DNA of 20,182 nucleotides from Clostridiales bacterium (lineage in GTDB: Bacteria; Bacillota; Clostridia; Christensenellales; Aristaeellaceae). The notes under the pieces are model-generated. The model was not told the origin of the DNA. It ran no database searches and saw only the letters and a list, made by a program, of their open reading frames with translations. The position numbers and the translations under genes are program-made. The stretch is from assembly GCA_019420065.1 (NCBI GenBank), contig JAHZHX010000014.1, forward strand, positions 1 through 20,182. The letters run 5' to 3'. This document shows positions 6,515 to 13,605 of this stretch, in pieces. The number at the start of each line of letters is the position of its first letter. Position 1 is the first letter of the stretch.

Positions 6515-7522
6515 TCAAAGCACTTTTTCGATCAGCTGCCGGTAAAGCGCGTGTGCGTAGCAGGTCATGCCCAGGTCGTTGGGATGCAGGCCGTCCTGGA
6601 AGAAGGTGCTCACATGGGGCATCAGCTGCCAGCCGTCAATGCAGTGCATTTGCGGGTAGGGGGCGCTCAGGGCGAGCAAAGCGTCGTACAGCCCGCTTTC
6701 ACGGTACAAATGAGGACGGTCCTCAGGCAGGTCTGCTTCGCCGCGGCAGCGTTTGACCGGGCTGACGACCGCTGTGGGCACGTTCGGATACAGCTCGTTG
6801 ATGCGCGCCAGGAAGCGGGAGGCGTAATCGTCAAACTCCGCTTTGTCAGCGCGGTGGGACCAGTCGTTCGCGCCCAGGGCGATGGTGATCAGATCAGGCA
6901 TAAAGCCATCGTTTTCCAGACATTCCGGCTCAAAACGCACGGCGGCCACGCTTTGATTGACGCATTCGGCGTCCAGCATGCGCGCTACCTGCATGGCATA
7001 GCCCATGGAAGCATAGCGCGCGCCGATGCCCTGGGTGATGGAGTCGCCCAGCATCAGCACTTTGCGCGCGCGCTGCGGCACGGGCGCAAAGGAAGCGCCT
7101 TCGGGCAGCACGATATCCTTCAGGGAGAAAATATAGGTATGCGGCAGGCAGACCACCACGCGCTTCTGGCCCTGCCCCAGAGTAAAGGTATCCTCCTGCG
7201 GCGTGTGCCACTCGCAGGTAAGAAGCTTTTGCCCGCGCAGCACGCCGTTAATGAACACGTCCACCGAGCTGCCGCGGTCCACGGAGGTGGTGGGATAGCC
7301 GCCGGCAATCTGCCAGCAAAGGGTGAATTCGGGAGCGTCTGTGTCAAACTCCAGGGTGATACCGGCACTCATGCGCGATTTATCGCCCATGATGAGGCCG
7401 TAAGGGATCTCATCATAAAAACGGCATTGCGCGTGCGTATAGCGGAAGGGGACAAGTCCGCTTTCCTGCGATTCGACAAACAGGCAGTTATGAAAGCATT
7501 GCTTCAGAACGGATTGATTCAT
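6515..7522 (-). CDS. SGNH/GDSL-type esterase with N-terminal beta domain
   Basis: This is a serine hydrolase of the GDSL lipase/acyl-esterase superfamily, probably deacylating a sugar, lipid or secondary metabolite. In 335 residues, about 1-150 form a beta-rich accessory domain and 155-335 the catalytic domain. Block I is MLGDSITQG with nucleophile S161, block III is ALGANDW with N209, and block V is DGLHPND with D300 and H303. The usual block II glycine region reads NQSVAAVRF, so one oxyanion contributor may be altered. No signal peptide is visible, so it likely works in the cytoplasm. The ATG at 7522-7520 is chosen over a TTG two codons upstream because AAGGAGA lies six bases before it. It follows glyQS by 63 bases, with a terminator-like hairpin between. 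The substrate is not known. Confidence 0.85.
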   Translation of the reverse strand: MNQSVLKQCFHNCLFVESQESGLVPFRYTHAQCRFYDEIPYGLIMGDKSRMSAGITLEFDTDAPEFTLCWQIAGGYPTTSVDRGSSVDVFINGVLRGQKLLTCEWHTPQEDTFTLGQGQKRVVVCLPHTYIFSLKDIVLPEGASFAPVPQRARKVLMLGDSITQGIGARYASMGYAMQVARMLDAECVNQSVAAVRFEPECLENDGFMPDLITIALGANDWSHRADKAEFDDYASRFLARINELYPNVPTAVVSPVKRCRGEADLPEDRPHLYRESGLYDALLALSAPYPQMHCIDGWQLMPHVSTFFQDGLHPNDLGMTCYAHALYRQLIEKVL

Positions 7523-7539
7523 GGACAATCTCCTTTGCG

Positions 7540-7573
7540 AAATAAAATGGCAGGGGCATATGCCGCCCCAGCC
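7540..7573 (-). terminator. Weak intrinsic terminator or attenuator between glyQS and the esterase gene
   Basis: GGC-A-GGGGC (7549-7557) pairs with GCCCC-A-GCC (7565-7573) around a seven-base loop, with one A-A mismatch. On the minus strand ATTTTATT follows, an imperfect T-tract. The hairpin ends about 20 bases before the esterase start, so it probably reduces but does not abolish read-through from glyQS. Confidence 0.6.
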
Positions 7574-7585
7574 AAAATAGGAAAA

Positions 7586-8962
7586 TCAAAAGCGGATCTT
7601 ATCTTCAATAAAGGCCTTCAAATCAGCTACCTTGACGCGCTCCTGCTGCATGGTATCGCGGTCGCGCACGGTCACGGAGCCGTCTGTTTCGGTATCGAAA
7701 TCCACCGTGATGCAGAAAGGCGTGCCGATCTCATCCTGACGGCGGTAGCGCTTGCCGATGGAGCCGGTCTCGTCATAATCGATCATGAAGTATTTGCTCA
7801 GCTCGGCATGGATCTCGCCGGCCAGGCTGCCAAGCTTGTTTTTCTGCAAGGGCAGTACGGCCGCCTTGTAGGGCGCCAGCGCCGGATGCAGGTGCAGCAC
7901 GGTGCGGGTATCGTTTTCCAGCTGTTCTTCTTCATAGGCGTTGCAGAGGAAGGCCAGCACGCAGCGCTCCACGCCCACGGAAGGCTCAATGCAGTAGGGA
8001 ACGTAGCGTTCGCCTGTGACAGGATCCAGGTATTCCATGCTCTTGCCGCTGTGCTCCTGATGGCGGGACAGGTCGTAGTCGGTACGGTCGGCCACGCCCC
8101 ACAATTCGCCCCAGCCGAAGGGGAACAGGAACTCAAAGTCCGTCGTCGCCTTGGAATAGAAGGCCAGCTTCTCAGGCTCATGGTCGCGCAGACGCAGGCT
8201 TTCCTCCTTGATGCCCAGGCTCAGCAGCCAGTCGCGGCAGAAGGAACGCCAGTAATCGAACCATTCCAGATCGGTGCCGGGCTTGCAGAAGAATTCCAGC
8301 TCCATCTGCTCAAACTCGCGCACGCGGAAGATGAAGTTGCCGGGGGTGATCTCGTTGCGGAAGGATTTGCCAATCTGGCCGATACCGGCGGGGAGCTTCT
8401 TGCGCGAGGCGCGCATGACGTTCTGGAAATTGACGAAGATGCCCTGCGCAGTTTCGGGGCGCAGGTACAATTCGCTCATGCTGCCCTCGTTCACGCCCTG
8501 GAAGGTCTTGAACATCAGGTTGAACTGACGGATGCCGGTAAAGTCCTTCTTGCCGCAGACGGGGCATTTGATGTCATGCTCGGCAATATAGGTTTCAAGC
8601 TCGGCGTTGGTCCAGCCGTCGCCCGTTTCGGCGCCGCCGGTGAAATCCTCAATCAGCTTGTCGGCGCGGAAGCGCGCCTTGCAGGCTTTGCAGTCCATCA
8701 GCGGGTCGTTGAAGCCGCCTACATGGCCGGAGGCGACCCACACTTCGCGGTTCATCAGAATGCCCGCGTCCAGACCCACGTTATATTTGCTTTCCTGGAT
8801 GAACTTCTGCCACCAGGCCTTTTTGACGTTGTTTTTGAACTCAACGCCCAGCGGACCGTAGTCCCAGGTGTTGGCCAGGCCGCCGTAGATTTCGGAGCCA
8901 GGATAAATGAAGCCGCGCGATTTGCACAGCGCTACGAGTTTGTCCATGGTTACGTTGCTCAT
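7586..8962 (-). CDS. glyQS: Glycyl-tRNA synthetase (single-chain alpha2 type)
   Basis: The enzyme charges tRNA-Gly with glycine using ATP in the cytoplasm. It is the single-chain class II form, not the separate alpha and beta subunits of Bacillus subtilis. In 458 residues one sees the N-terminal GFIYPGSEIYGGLANTWDYG (glycine-specific motif 1 region), a zinc-ribbon-like insert with CKAC and CPVCGKK, motif 2 FRNEITPGNFIFRVREFEQ, motif 3 PSVGVERCVLAFL, and a C-terminal anticodon-binding domain starting LHPALAPYKAAVLPL. The ATG at 8962-8960 is preferred to the ATG at 8971 because that one abuts the GGGAGG site. The leader is only about 30 bases, so no T-box controls it. It is divergent from the XRE gene and followed by the esterase gene. 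Confidence 0.97.
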   Translation of the reverse strand: MSNVTMDKLVALCKSRGFIYPGSEIYGGLANTWDYGPLGVEFKNNVKKAWWQKFIQESKYNVGLDAGILMNREVWVASGHVGGFNDPLMDCKACKARFRADKLIEDFTGGAETGDGWTNAELETYIAEHDIKCPVCGKKDFTGIRQFNLMFKTFQGVNEGSMSELYLRPETAQGIFVNFQNVMRASRKKLPAGIGQIGKSFRNEITPGNFIFRVREFEQMELEFFCKPGTDLEWFDYWRSFCRDWLLSLGIKEESLRLRDHEPEKLAFYSKATTDFEFLFPFGWGELWGVADRTDYDLSRHQEHSGKSMEYLDPVTGERYVPYCIEPSVGVERCVLAFLCNAYEEEQLENDTRTVLHLHPALAPYKAAVLPLQKNKLGSLAGEIHAELSKYFMIDYDETGSIGKRYRRQDEIGTPFCITVDFDTETDGSVTVRDRDTMQQERVKVADLKAFIEDKIRF

Positions 8963-8995
8963 AAGCAGCATACCTCCCTTAATTGCATATCATGT

Positions 8996-9023
8996 ATCAT
9001 ATCACGTTTTGGCGATTTGTCAA
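8996..9023 (-). promoter_or_regulatory. glyQS promoter
   Basis: On the minus strand TTGACA (9023-9018) and TATGAT (9001-8996) are separated by 16 bases, with TGA before the -10 (extended -10). Transcription should start near 8989, leaving too little leader for a T-box. Confidence 0.8.
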
Positions 9024-9137
9024 TGAAAAGCACGCTGCATGCAGACAAAGCGGCGAAGAAAAACAAAAAACTGGCCGCATGCAACCGCCGGTTGACAACT
9101 TTTCAGGCGCAGGTGGTGGCGGGAAAGCGCAAAGCGG

Positions 9138-9145
9138 GCTATAAT
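9138..9145 (+). promoter_or_regulatory. Candidate -10 box of the XRE regulator gene
   Basis: GCTATAAT matches the -10 form seen elsewhere in the window and lies 25 bases before the start codon, behind which the GGGGAG/AAGGG ribosome site sits. No convincing -35 is found at 16-18 bases. A TTGACA at 9092-9097 is 42 bases away, too far to act with it, so an activator or a different -35 may be used. Confidence 0.5.
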
Positions 9146-9170
9146 ATAGGCGCTGAAAGGGGAGAAGGGT

Positions 9171-10139
9171 ATGAACTTGGCGGAAAAGATCACGGCCCTG
9201 CGCAAACGCAGCGGCTGGTCGCAGGAAGAACTGGCGGAGCGGATGGAGGTTTCGCGCCAGGCGGTATCAAAATGGGAGATGGGCGCGTCGATCCCGGATG
9301 TGGACAATATTGTGCGCCTGAGCGCGCTCTTTGACGTAACAACGGATTTTCTTCTGCATGACGAGCGGACGGCGGAAGAGACGGCTGCGTCCGGCAAAGC
9401 GAAGAACGAGGGACGCGCCGTGACGGCCAGGGAGGCGGCGGACTATCTCGGGACGGTGGAGGGGGCGGCCGCACCCATTGCCTGGGCGGTGGCGCTGTTT
9501 ATTCTATCGCCCGTCTGCCTGATTGAGCTGCTGGCGCTGGGAGGCGGGGCCTTTTCGGAAAACCTGAGTATTGCCGTTGGCGTAGGCGTGCTGCTGCTTC
9601 TGGTGGCGCTGGGAGTGGCGGAAATCATTCCGCGCGCCATGCGCCTGTCCCGCTATGGATACCTGGGGCGGGAGAAGCTTGCTTTGCAGTGCGGCGTGCG
9701 CGACGCTGTTTTGCAGCGAAAAAGCGACTATGAGGAGCAGCACCGTCAGGCCATTATGCAGGGGTGCGTACTGTGTATTTCCTCGGTGCTGCCGCTGGTG
9801 GTAGCCGCGTGCCTGGAGGCCGGGGAGGGGATCATTCTCACCTGTGTGAGCGTGCTGCTGGCCCTGGTAGCGGCAGGCGTGTTTTTCCTGGTACGCACCG
9901 GGATGATTTATGGCGGTTATCAGAAACTGCTGCAGGAGGCCGAATATGCGGTAAAAAACAAAGAGATTGAGAAGCGTATGGAGGCGGTCGCGCAGCTCTA
10001 TTGGATGGCGGTGACGGCAGCGTATCTGGCCTGGAGCTTTCTGACGAACAGCTGGGGGATCAGCTGGATTGTCTGGCCGCTTGCAGGGATTCTGTTCGGC
10101 GCGGTGCAGATCATTGTGCGGCTGACGGGGAGCAAGTAG
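9171..10139 (+). CDS. XRE-family transcription regulator with C-terminal membrane domain
   Basis: Residues about 1-58 form a helix-turn-helix DNA-binding domain of the Cro/C1 type (WSQEELAERMEVSRQAVSKWE, with the recognition helix at SRQAVSKWE, and IPDVDNIVRLSALFDVTTDFLL closing it). Residues about 100-320 contain four or more hydrophobic segments, two around 103-150 and others near 195-245 and 275-318, so the factor is likely held at the membrane. Such fusions are common in Clostridia; their signals are mostly unknown. Total length is 322 residues. The ATG at 9171 follows a purine-rich GGGGAGAAGGG. It is a single-gene unit with its own terminator, between glyQS (divergent) and the lipid operon (downstream). 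Control of the lipid operon is an open possibility suggested only by position. Confidence 0.85.
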   Translation: MNLAEKITALRKRSGWSQEELAERMEVSRQAVSKWEMGASIPDVDNIVRLSALFDVTTDFLLHDERTAEETAASGKAKNEGRAVTAREAADYLGTVEGAAAPIAWAVALFILSPVCLIELLALGGGAFSENLSIAVGVGVLLLLVALGVAEIIPRAMRLSRYGYLGREKLALQCGVRDAVLQRKSDYEEQHRQAIMQGCVLCISSVLPLVVAACLEAGEGIILTCVSVLLALVAAGVFFLVRTGMIYGGYQKLLQEAEYAVKNKEIEKRMEAVAQLYWMAVTAAYLAWSFLTNSWGISWIVWPLAGILFGAVQIIVRLTGSK

Positions 10140-10168
10140 ACTTATAGGGAATAGCGATATATTTTTTT

Positions 10169-10196
10169 GCGCATCCTGTATGACGCAGGAATGCGC
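10169..10196 (+). other. Hairpin overlapping the XRE terminator
   Basis: GCGCAT-CCTG (10169-10178) pairs with CAGG-A-ATGCGC (10186-10196) with one bulged A. Its last three bases (10194-10196) are also the start of the terminator stem, so both cannot form completely together. No T-run follows in either direction. Its role is unknown. Confidence 0.45.
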
Positions 10197-10234
10197 GGCG
10201 GCGGGGAAAAGATGGACCTGCCGCGTTTTTTTTT
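10194..10234 (+). terminator. Intrinsic terminator of the XRE regulator gene
   Basis: CGCGGC (10194-10199) pairs with GCCGCG (10220-10225) over a 20-base loop, followed by nine T residues (10226-10234). The long loop is unusual, but the T-run and position 54 bases after the stop support termination. Confidence 0.75.
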
Positions 10235-10291
10235 ACCGGCCAGTGATTAGGTATAGTAATAATATTCTAATATAATTATAATGCATACGGG

Positions 10292-10320
10292 TTGAGAAGC
10301 GTAGAAAATTGTGTTAATAT
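10292..10320 (+). promoter_or_regulatory. Promoter of the membrane-lipid operon
   Basis: TTGAGA (10292-10297) and TAATAT (10315-10320) are separated by 17 bases, with TGT before the -10. The surrounding 10245-10285 stretch is strikingly AT-rich against the GC-rich background and could act as an UP-element-like region. The start codon follows after 30 bases, with GGGAGGGAG as ribosome site. Confidence 0.7.
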
Positions 10321-10350
10321 TGATATGGAAAACGATATGGGAGGGAGAGA

Positions 10351-11013
10351 ATGCGCGAGAAATTAAAGCGGTTATTGCCGGGATATGCGGTGCTGCCGCT
10401 GATTATGATGCTGATCATCAATTTTGTTGCCTTTTACGGCAGCAGAGTTATCAACTGTGGCAGACCACTGCATGATCTGGCGTTGCCGCTGGATGCGCGG
10501 GTGCCGTTTTATCAGCCGTTCATCGTTGTTTATATCTTGGCTTTCCCTTTTTGGGCGTTGAATTTTTATCTGATCGCGCGCGAAAGCCCGCGGCACTGCG
10601 GAGTGATTTTCGGTGAGCAGATTGCCAAGATGCTTTGCTTTATATGCTTTATGATCCTGCCGACCGGCATTGAGCGCCCCAAGGTCGTGGGCAATGACGT
10701 TTTTTCCTGGCTGACGCGGATGATTTATGCTACGGATATTCCGGATAATCTTTTTCCTTCCATTCATTGTCTGGACAGCTGGCTGTCTTGGCGCGGACTG
10801 CGTCATTGCCGCCGCGTGGGCAAAGGATATAAGCGCTTCAGCCTGATTTTTGCGCTGCTGGTGTTCGCTTCAACGGTACTGGTCAAGCAGCATGTGCTGC
10901 TGGATATTCCGGCGGCTGTGCTGGCGGGAGAAATCGGACTTTGGCTGTCCGCGCGCTTGCGGCTGGGCGAGCGGTATGCGGCATGCTGGGAGAGGCGCGA
11001 GGCGAAGCAGTGA
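10351..11013 (+). CDS. PAP2/AUR1-like integral membrane lipid phosphatase or phosphotransferase
   Basis: The 220-residue product has about five or six hydrophobic segments and two PAP2 phosphatase motifs: FPSIHC (residues 135-140; His139 as acid) and a third motif ending KQHVLLDIPAAVLAGE with nucleophilic His181 and Asp185. The usual first motif K-x6-RP is only partly kept: GIERPK has R109-P110, but an isoleucine stands where the lysine should be. PSIH in place of PSGH is typical of the inositol-phosphorylceramide-synthase-like (AUR1) branch. It could dephosphorylate a lipid phosphate or transfer a headgroup between lipids. It is the first gene of the lipid operon and overlaps the next gene by four bases (GTGA). 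Membership in the superfamily is fairly sure; the reaction is not. Confidence 0.78.
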   Translation: MREKLKRLLPGYAVLPLIMMLIINFVAFYGSRVINCGRPLHDLALPLDARVPFYQPFIVVYILAFPFWALNFYLIARESPRHCGVIFGEQIAKMLCFICFMILPTGIERPKVVGNDVFSWLTRMIYATDIPDNLFPSIHCLDSWLSWRGLRHCRRVGKGYKRFSLIFALLVFASTVLVKQHVLLDIPAAVLAGEIGLWLSARLRLGERYAACWERREAKQ

Positions 11014-12029
11014 AGAAAAAAGGACTCGCATCGCTGCTTTTCCTGCTGCTGGCGGCGCTGACGGTGCTGGCGGTATGCAGGCAGAGCGCTTCGTTTTCGG
11101 CTGAAAGGTTTGCCGCTTATGTGCGCAGCGTGCCGTTGTGGGGCATGATGTGCGCCGGACTTGGCATGGCTGGTTTTATTCTGTTTGAAGGACTGGCTTT
11201 GCAGGCGATATGCAGGCTGCTTGGATATCGCTGCCGGTTGATGCAGGGGACGCTGTATTCCGCGGCGGATATCTATTTTTCCGCGATTACGCCTTCGGCA
11301 ACGGGCGGACAGCCCGCTTCGGCCATGCTGATGCTCAGGGACGGGATCCCCGCCGCGGTGGCAACGGTGGCGCTGCTGATGAATGCGGTGCTGTATACGC
11401 TGTCCATTTTCATTCTTGTCCTTCTGGGGCTGTTTTTTTGTCCGGGGGCGTATGCCCTGTTCGGCGCGCCGTCGCATGCGCTGATTCTGATCGGGCTGGC
11501 GCTGCAGGGACTGATGATGGCGGCGGTGGTGCTGCTCATTTTTCATGAAAAGACTTTTTTATGGATCGCGGACTTTTTCCTGGGCCTGGGGCAGCGGCTG
11601 CACCTGCTTAAAAACGCGGAAAGCCGCCGCGGCAAACTGATGGAAATCAAGGCGGATTACCGTGCCTGCGCTGGCATGGCCTCAAAACGGCCGGGGCTGA
11701 TCTTGCTGGCGCTGGGGATGAATCTGCTTCAGCGGCTGTGTGTTGTATGGGTGCCGGCGGCGCTTTATATGGCCTCGGGAGGCAGTGCGCGGGAGATGGG
11801 CAGGCTGTTTGCCGTTCAGGCCTGGGTCATCATGGGTTCCAACAGCATTCCCATTCCGGGCGGGATCGGCGTGACGGATTATCTGTTCCTGGACGGATAC
11901 GGCGCTTTCCTGCCTGACCCGGTCAATCTGGAGCTTTTGTCGCGCTCGTTTTCCTTTTACAGCTGTATCCTGATTTGCGCGCTGATCGTGCTGATTTCGC
12001 TGGGGTTAAAAAAGAAGACAAGACGGTGA
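11010..12029 (+). CDS. UPF0104/LPG_synthase_TM family membrane protein (YbhN/AglD-like)
   Basis: The GTG at 11010 overlaps the previous stop (GTGA) and gives 339 residues starting KKKGLASLLFLLLA; longer readings from 10941 lie inside the upstream gene. The protein has about eight hydrophobic segments and two signatures of the lysylphosphatidylglycerol synthetase transmembrane family: FSAITPSATGGQPASAMLM (about residues 90-108) and SNSIPIPGGIGVTDYLFL in the second half. It has no C-terminal aminoacyl-transfer domain, unlike full MprF, so it corresponds to the flippase-like half only. Related proteins are proposed to move or handle lipids; the substrate is unknown. Its place between a PAP2-like protein and the PS/PE genes suggests a phospholipid, perhaps a product of this operon. 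Confidence 0.85.
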   Translation: MKKKGLASLLFLLLAALTVLAVCRQSASFSAERFAAYVRSVPLWGMMCAGLGMAGFILFEGLALQAICRLLGYRCRLMQGTLYSAADIYFSAITPSATGGQPASAMLMLRDGIPAAVATVALLMNAVLYTLSIFILVLLGLFFCPGAYALFGAPSHALILIGLALQGLMMAAVVLLIFHEKTFLWIADFFLGLGQRLHLLKNAESRRGKLMEIKADYRACAGMASKRPGLILLALGMNLLQRLCVVWVPAALYMASGGSAREMGRLFAVQAWVIMGSNSIPIPGGIGVTDYLFLDGYGAFLPDPVNLELLSRSFSFYSCILICALIVLISLGLKKKTRR

Positions 12030-12035
12030 ATACAA

Positions 12036-12731
12036 ATGATCGGATATTTTGATTATACGGTATGGCTGACTTACGGGTCGCTGATTTCGGCGGTAGCGGG
12101 TATTTTCGTATCGCTGGCAGGACACGGCCATCCGTACTGGGGCGCGATGTTTCTGCTTTTGTCCGGCTTGTGCGACGCCTTTGACGGCATCGTGGCGCGC
12201 ACCAAAAAGGACCGGACCGAGCGGCAGAAGCAATATGGTATCCAGATTGACTCGCTGGCTGATCTGGTGGCCTTTGGCGTGCTGCCCGCGTGCATTGGCG
12301 CGGCGCTGTGCAGGGCGTCAGCCATTTTTGATCCGCCCAACGATCCGTGTCTGGTGGCGCGGGTGCCTTATCCGGTATATGTAATCATTTTTGCGGCGTA
12401 TGTGCTGACCGCGCTGGTCCGTCTGGCCTATTTCAATATCAGCGCGCAGGAGAGCTGGCAGGCAGGGGAGGAAAAGGTCAAGCACTATACCGGGCTGCCG
12501 GTAACGTCGGCGGCGTTGATCTTTCCCACTTTTTTGCTGCTCCGGTATCTGCTCAACACGGATATTGCCATCGGCTATTATGCGGTGATGATTCTGACCG
12601 CCGCGGCGTTTGTCGGCAGGTTCAATGTGCGCAAGCCGGGACTGCGCGGCGTGATGATCATGGTATGGATCGGCATGCTGGAGTTTTTGCTGATTCTGGC
12701 GGTGAAATACGGTGGCTTCCGTGCATTCTGA
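12036..12731 (+). CDS. pssA: CDP-diacylglycerol-serine O-phosphatidyltransferase
   Basis: This integral membrane enzyme makes phosphatidylserine from CDP-diacylglycerol and serine. The 231-residue protein carries the CDP-alcohol phosphotransferase motif D47-x2-D50-G51-x2-A54-R55 ... G68-x3-D72-x3-D76, whose aspartates bind metal and activate serine. The gap between AR and G is 12 residues, not the usual eight; I recall this longer version (ARTKKDRTE..) from many clostridial PssA proteins, so it is probably a subgroup trait. Assignment to serine, not glycerophosphate or inositol, rests mainly on the adjacent psd gene. The ATG at 12036 lies six bases after the previous stop with a weak GGTGA site. 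Its end overlaps the psd start by 20 bases. Confidence 0.93.
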   Translation: MIGYFDYTVWLTYGSLISAVAGIFVSLAGHGHPYWGAMFLLLSGLCDAFDGIVARTKKDRTERQKQYGIQIDSLADLVAFGVLPACIGAALCRASAIFDPPNDPCLVARVPYPVYVIIFAAYVLTALVRLAYFNISAQESWQAGEEKVKHYTGLPVTSAALIFPTFLLLRYLLNTDIAIGYYAVMILTAAAFVGRFNVRKPGLRGVMIMVWIGMLEFLLILAVKYGGFRAF

Positions 12732-13584
12732 CGGGAGGCTGCTTGCCTTTTTGTATGGCACGCGCGCCGGGAGGCTTTTGCTGCGTCCGTTGACGGCGCG
12801 GGGACTGTCCAAAGCGGCGGGAAGGCTGCTGGACAGCGGCGTCTCGCGCTGCCTGATTTCTGGCTTTGCGCGTAAAAACGGCATAGATTTGTCGGAATAT
12901 GTTCCGGAGACGTATCAAAGCTTCAACGCGTTTTTCACCCGGCGCATTCTTCCGGAAAAGCGGCCGATCGACAGGACGCCGTCTCATTTGATCGCGCCCT
13001 GCGACGGCAGACTGAGCGTGTATGAGATCGGGCCGGAAAGCGTGTTTGCCATTAAAAACAGCCGGTATGACGTGGCGGCGCTGCTTGGCCATGACGCGCG
13101 GGCGGCCTGTTTTGCGGGCGGCATTTGCCTGGTGTTTCGTTTGGCGGTGGATGATTATCACCGTTATCATTATTTTGACAGCGGCAGAAAGGGTGAAAAT
13201 CATTTTATCCCCGGATGCTTGCATACGGTGCGTCCGGTTGCGCTGAAGCATGAAAAGGTATTTGTGCAGAACTGCCGCGAATATACTTTCCTTGAGACGG
13301 AGCACTTTGGCATGGCGGCGCAGATCGAGGTCGGCGCGCTGCTGGTGGGGAGAATCCGCAACCGGCAGGGGGCGGGGAGCTACCGCCGCGGCGAGGAGAA
13401 GGGCTGCTTTGAATATGGCGGTTCAACGGTGGTGCTGCTGCTGGAAAAGGGTCGGGCGCAGGTGGAGGAACGTTTCTGGCGCAATACGGAAAAGGGGCTT
13501 GAGACTCGTGTCCTCCTGGGCGAATGCATTGGCCGCGGCATGGAATTGACGCGCGGCCCAAAACAGGATAAAATAATAGGGTAA
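12712..13584 (+). CDS. psd: Phosphatidylserine decarboxylase proenzyme
   Basis: The proenzyme cleaves itself to form a pyruvoyl group and then converts phosphatidylserine to phosphatidylethanolamine at the membrane. The self-cleavage motif is EYGGSTVV with S238 (GGST in place of the LGST of Escherichia coli), and the self-processing partners appear as D98 (APCDGR) and H150 (VDDYHRYH). Further family segments are QSFNAFFTRRILPEKRPID (residues 69-87) and QIEVGALLVGRI. At 290 residues the length is normal. The start is uncertain: GTG at 12712 or GTG at 12721, both inside pssA and with weak ribosome sites, consistent with translational coupling. With pssA it completes the route to phosphatidylethanolamine. 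Confidence 0.95.
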   Translation: MASVHSDGRLLAFLYGTRAGRLLLRPLTARGLSKAAGRLLDSGVSRCLISGFARKNGIDLSEYVPETYQSFNAFFTRRILPEKRPIDRTPSHLIAPCDGRLSVYEIGPESVFAIKNSRYDVAALLGHDARAACFAGGICLVFRLAVDDYHRYHYFDSGRKGENHFIPGCLHTVRPVALKHEKVFVQNCREYTFLETEHFGMAAQIEVGALLVGRIRNRQGAGSYRRGEEKGCFEYGGSTVVLLLEKGRAQVEERFWRNTEKGLETRVLLGECIGRGMELTRGPKQDKIIG

Positions 13585-13605
13585 ATCATTCTTTTGGAGG
13601 TGCGT

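Noticed and set aside
9092..9097. TTGACA as -35 of the XRE regulator gene
   Set aside because: It is 42 bases from the only good -10 box; no suitable -10 lies 16-18 bases after it.
8963..9170. A glycine T-box or glycine riboswitch before glyQS or the XRE gene
   Set aside because: The promoter of glyQS sits about 30 bases from its start, and no T-box or tandem glycine aptamer signatures are seen on either strand.
6503..9334. A 943-codon open reading frame on the plus strand opposite the esterase and glyQS genes
   Set aside because: It covers two clearly identified minus-strand genes and their intergenic hairpin, shows no recognisable domain, and is rich in His, Ala, Gly and Gln as expected for the complement of GC-rich codons. 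No ribosome site or promoter stands at its start.
10235..10350. An AT-rich tract (10245-10285) as a sign of horizontal transfer or an attachment site
   Set aside because: There are no direct repeats, integrase or tRNA nearby, and genes on both sides have the same base composition; a promoter region explains it.
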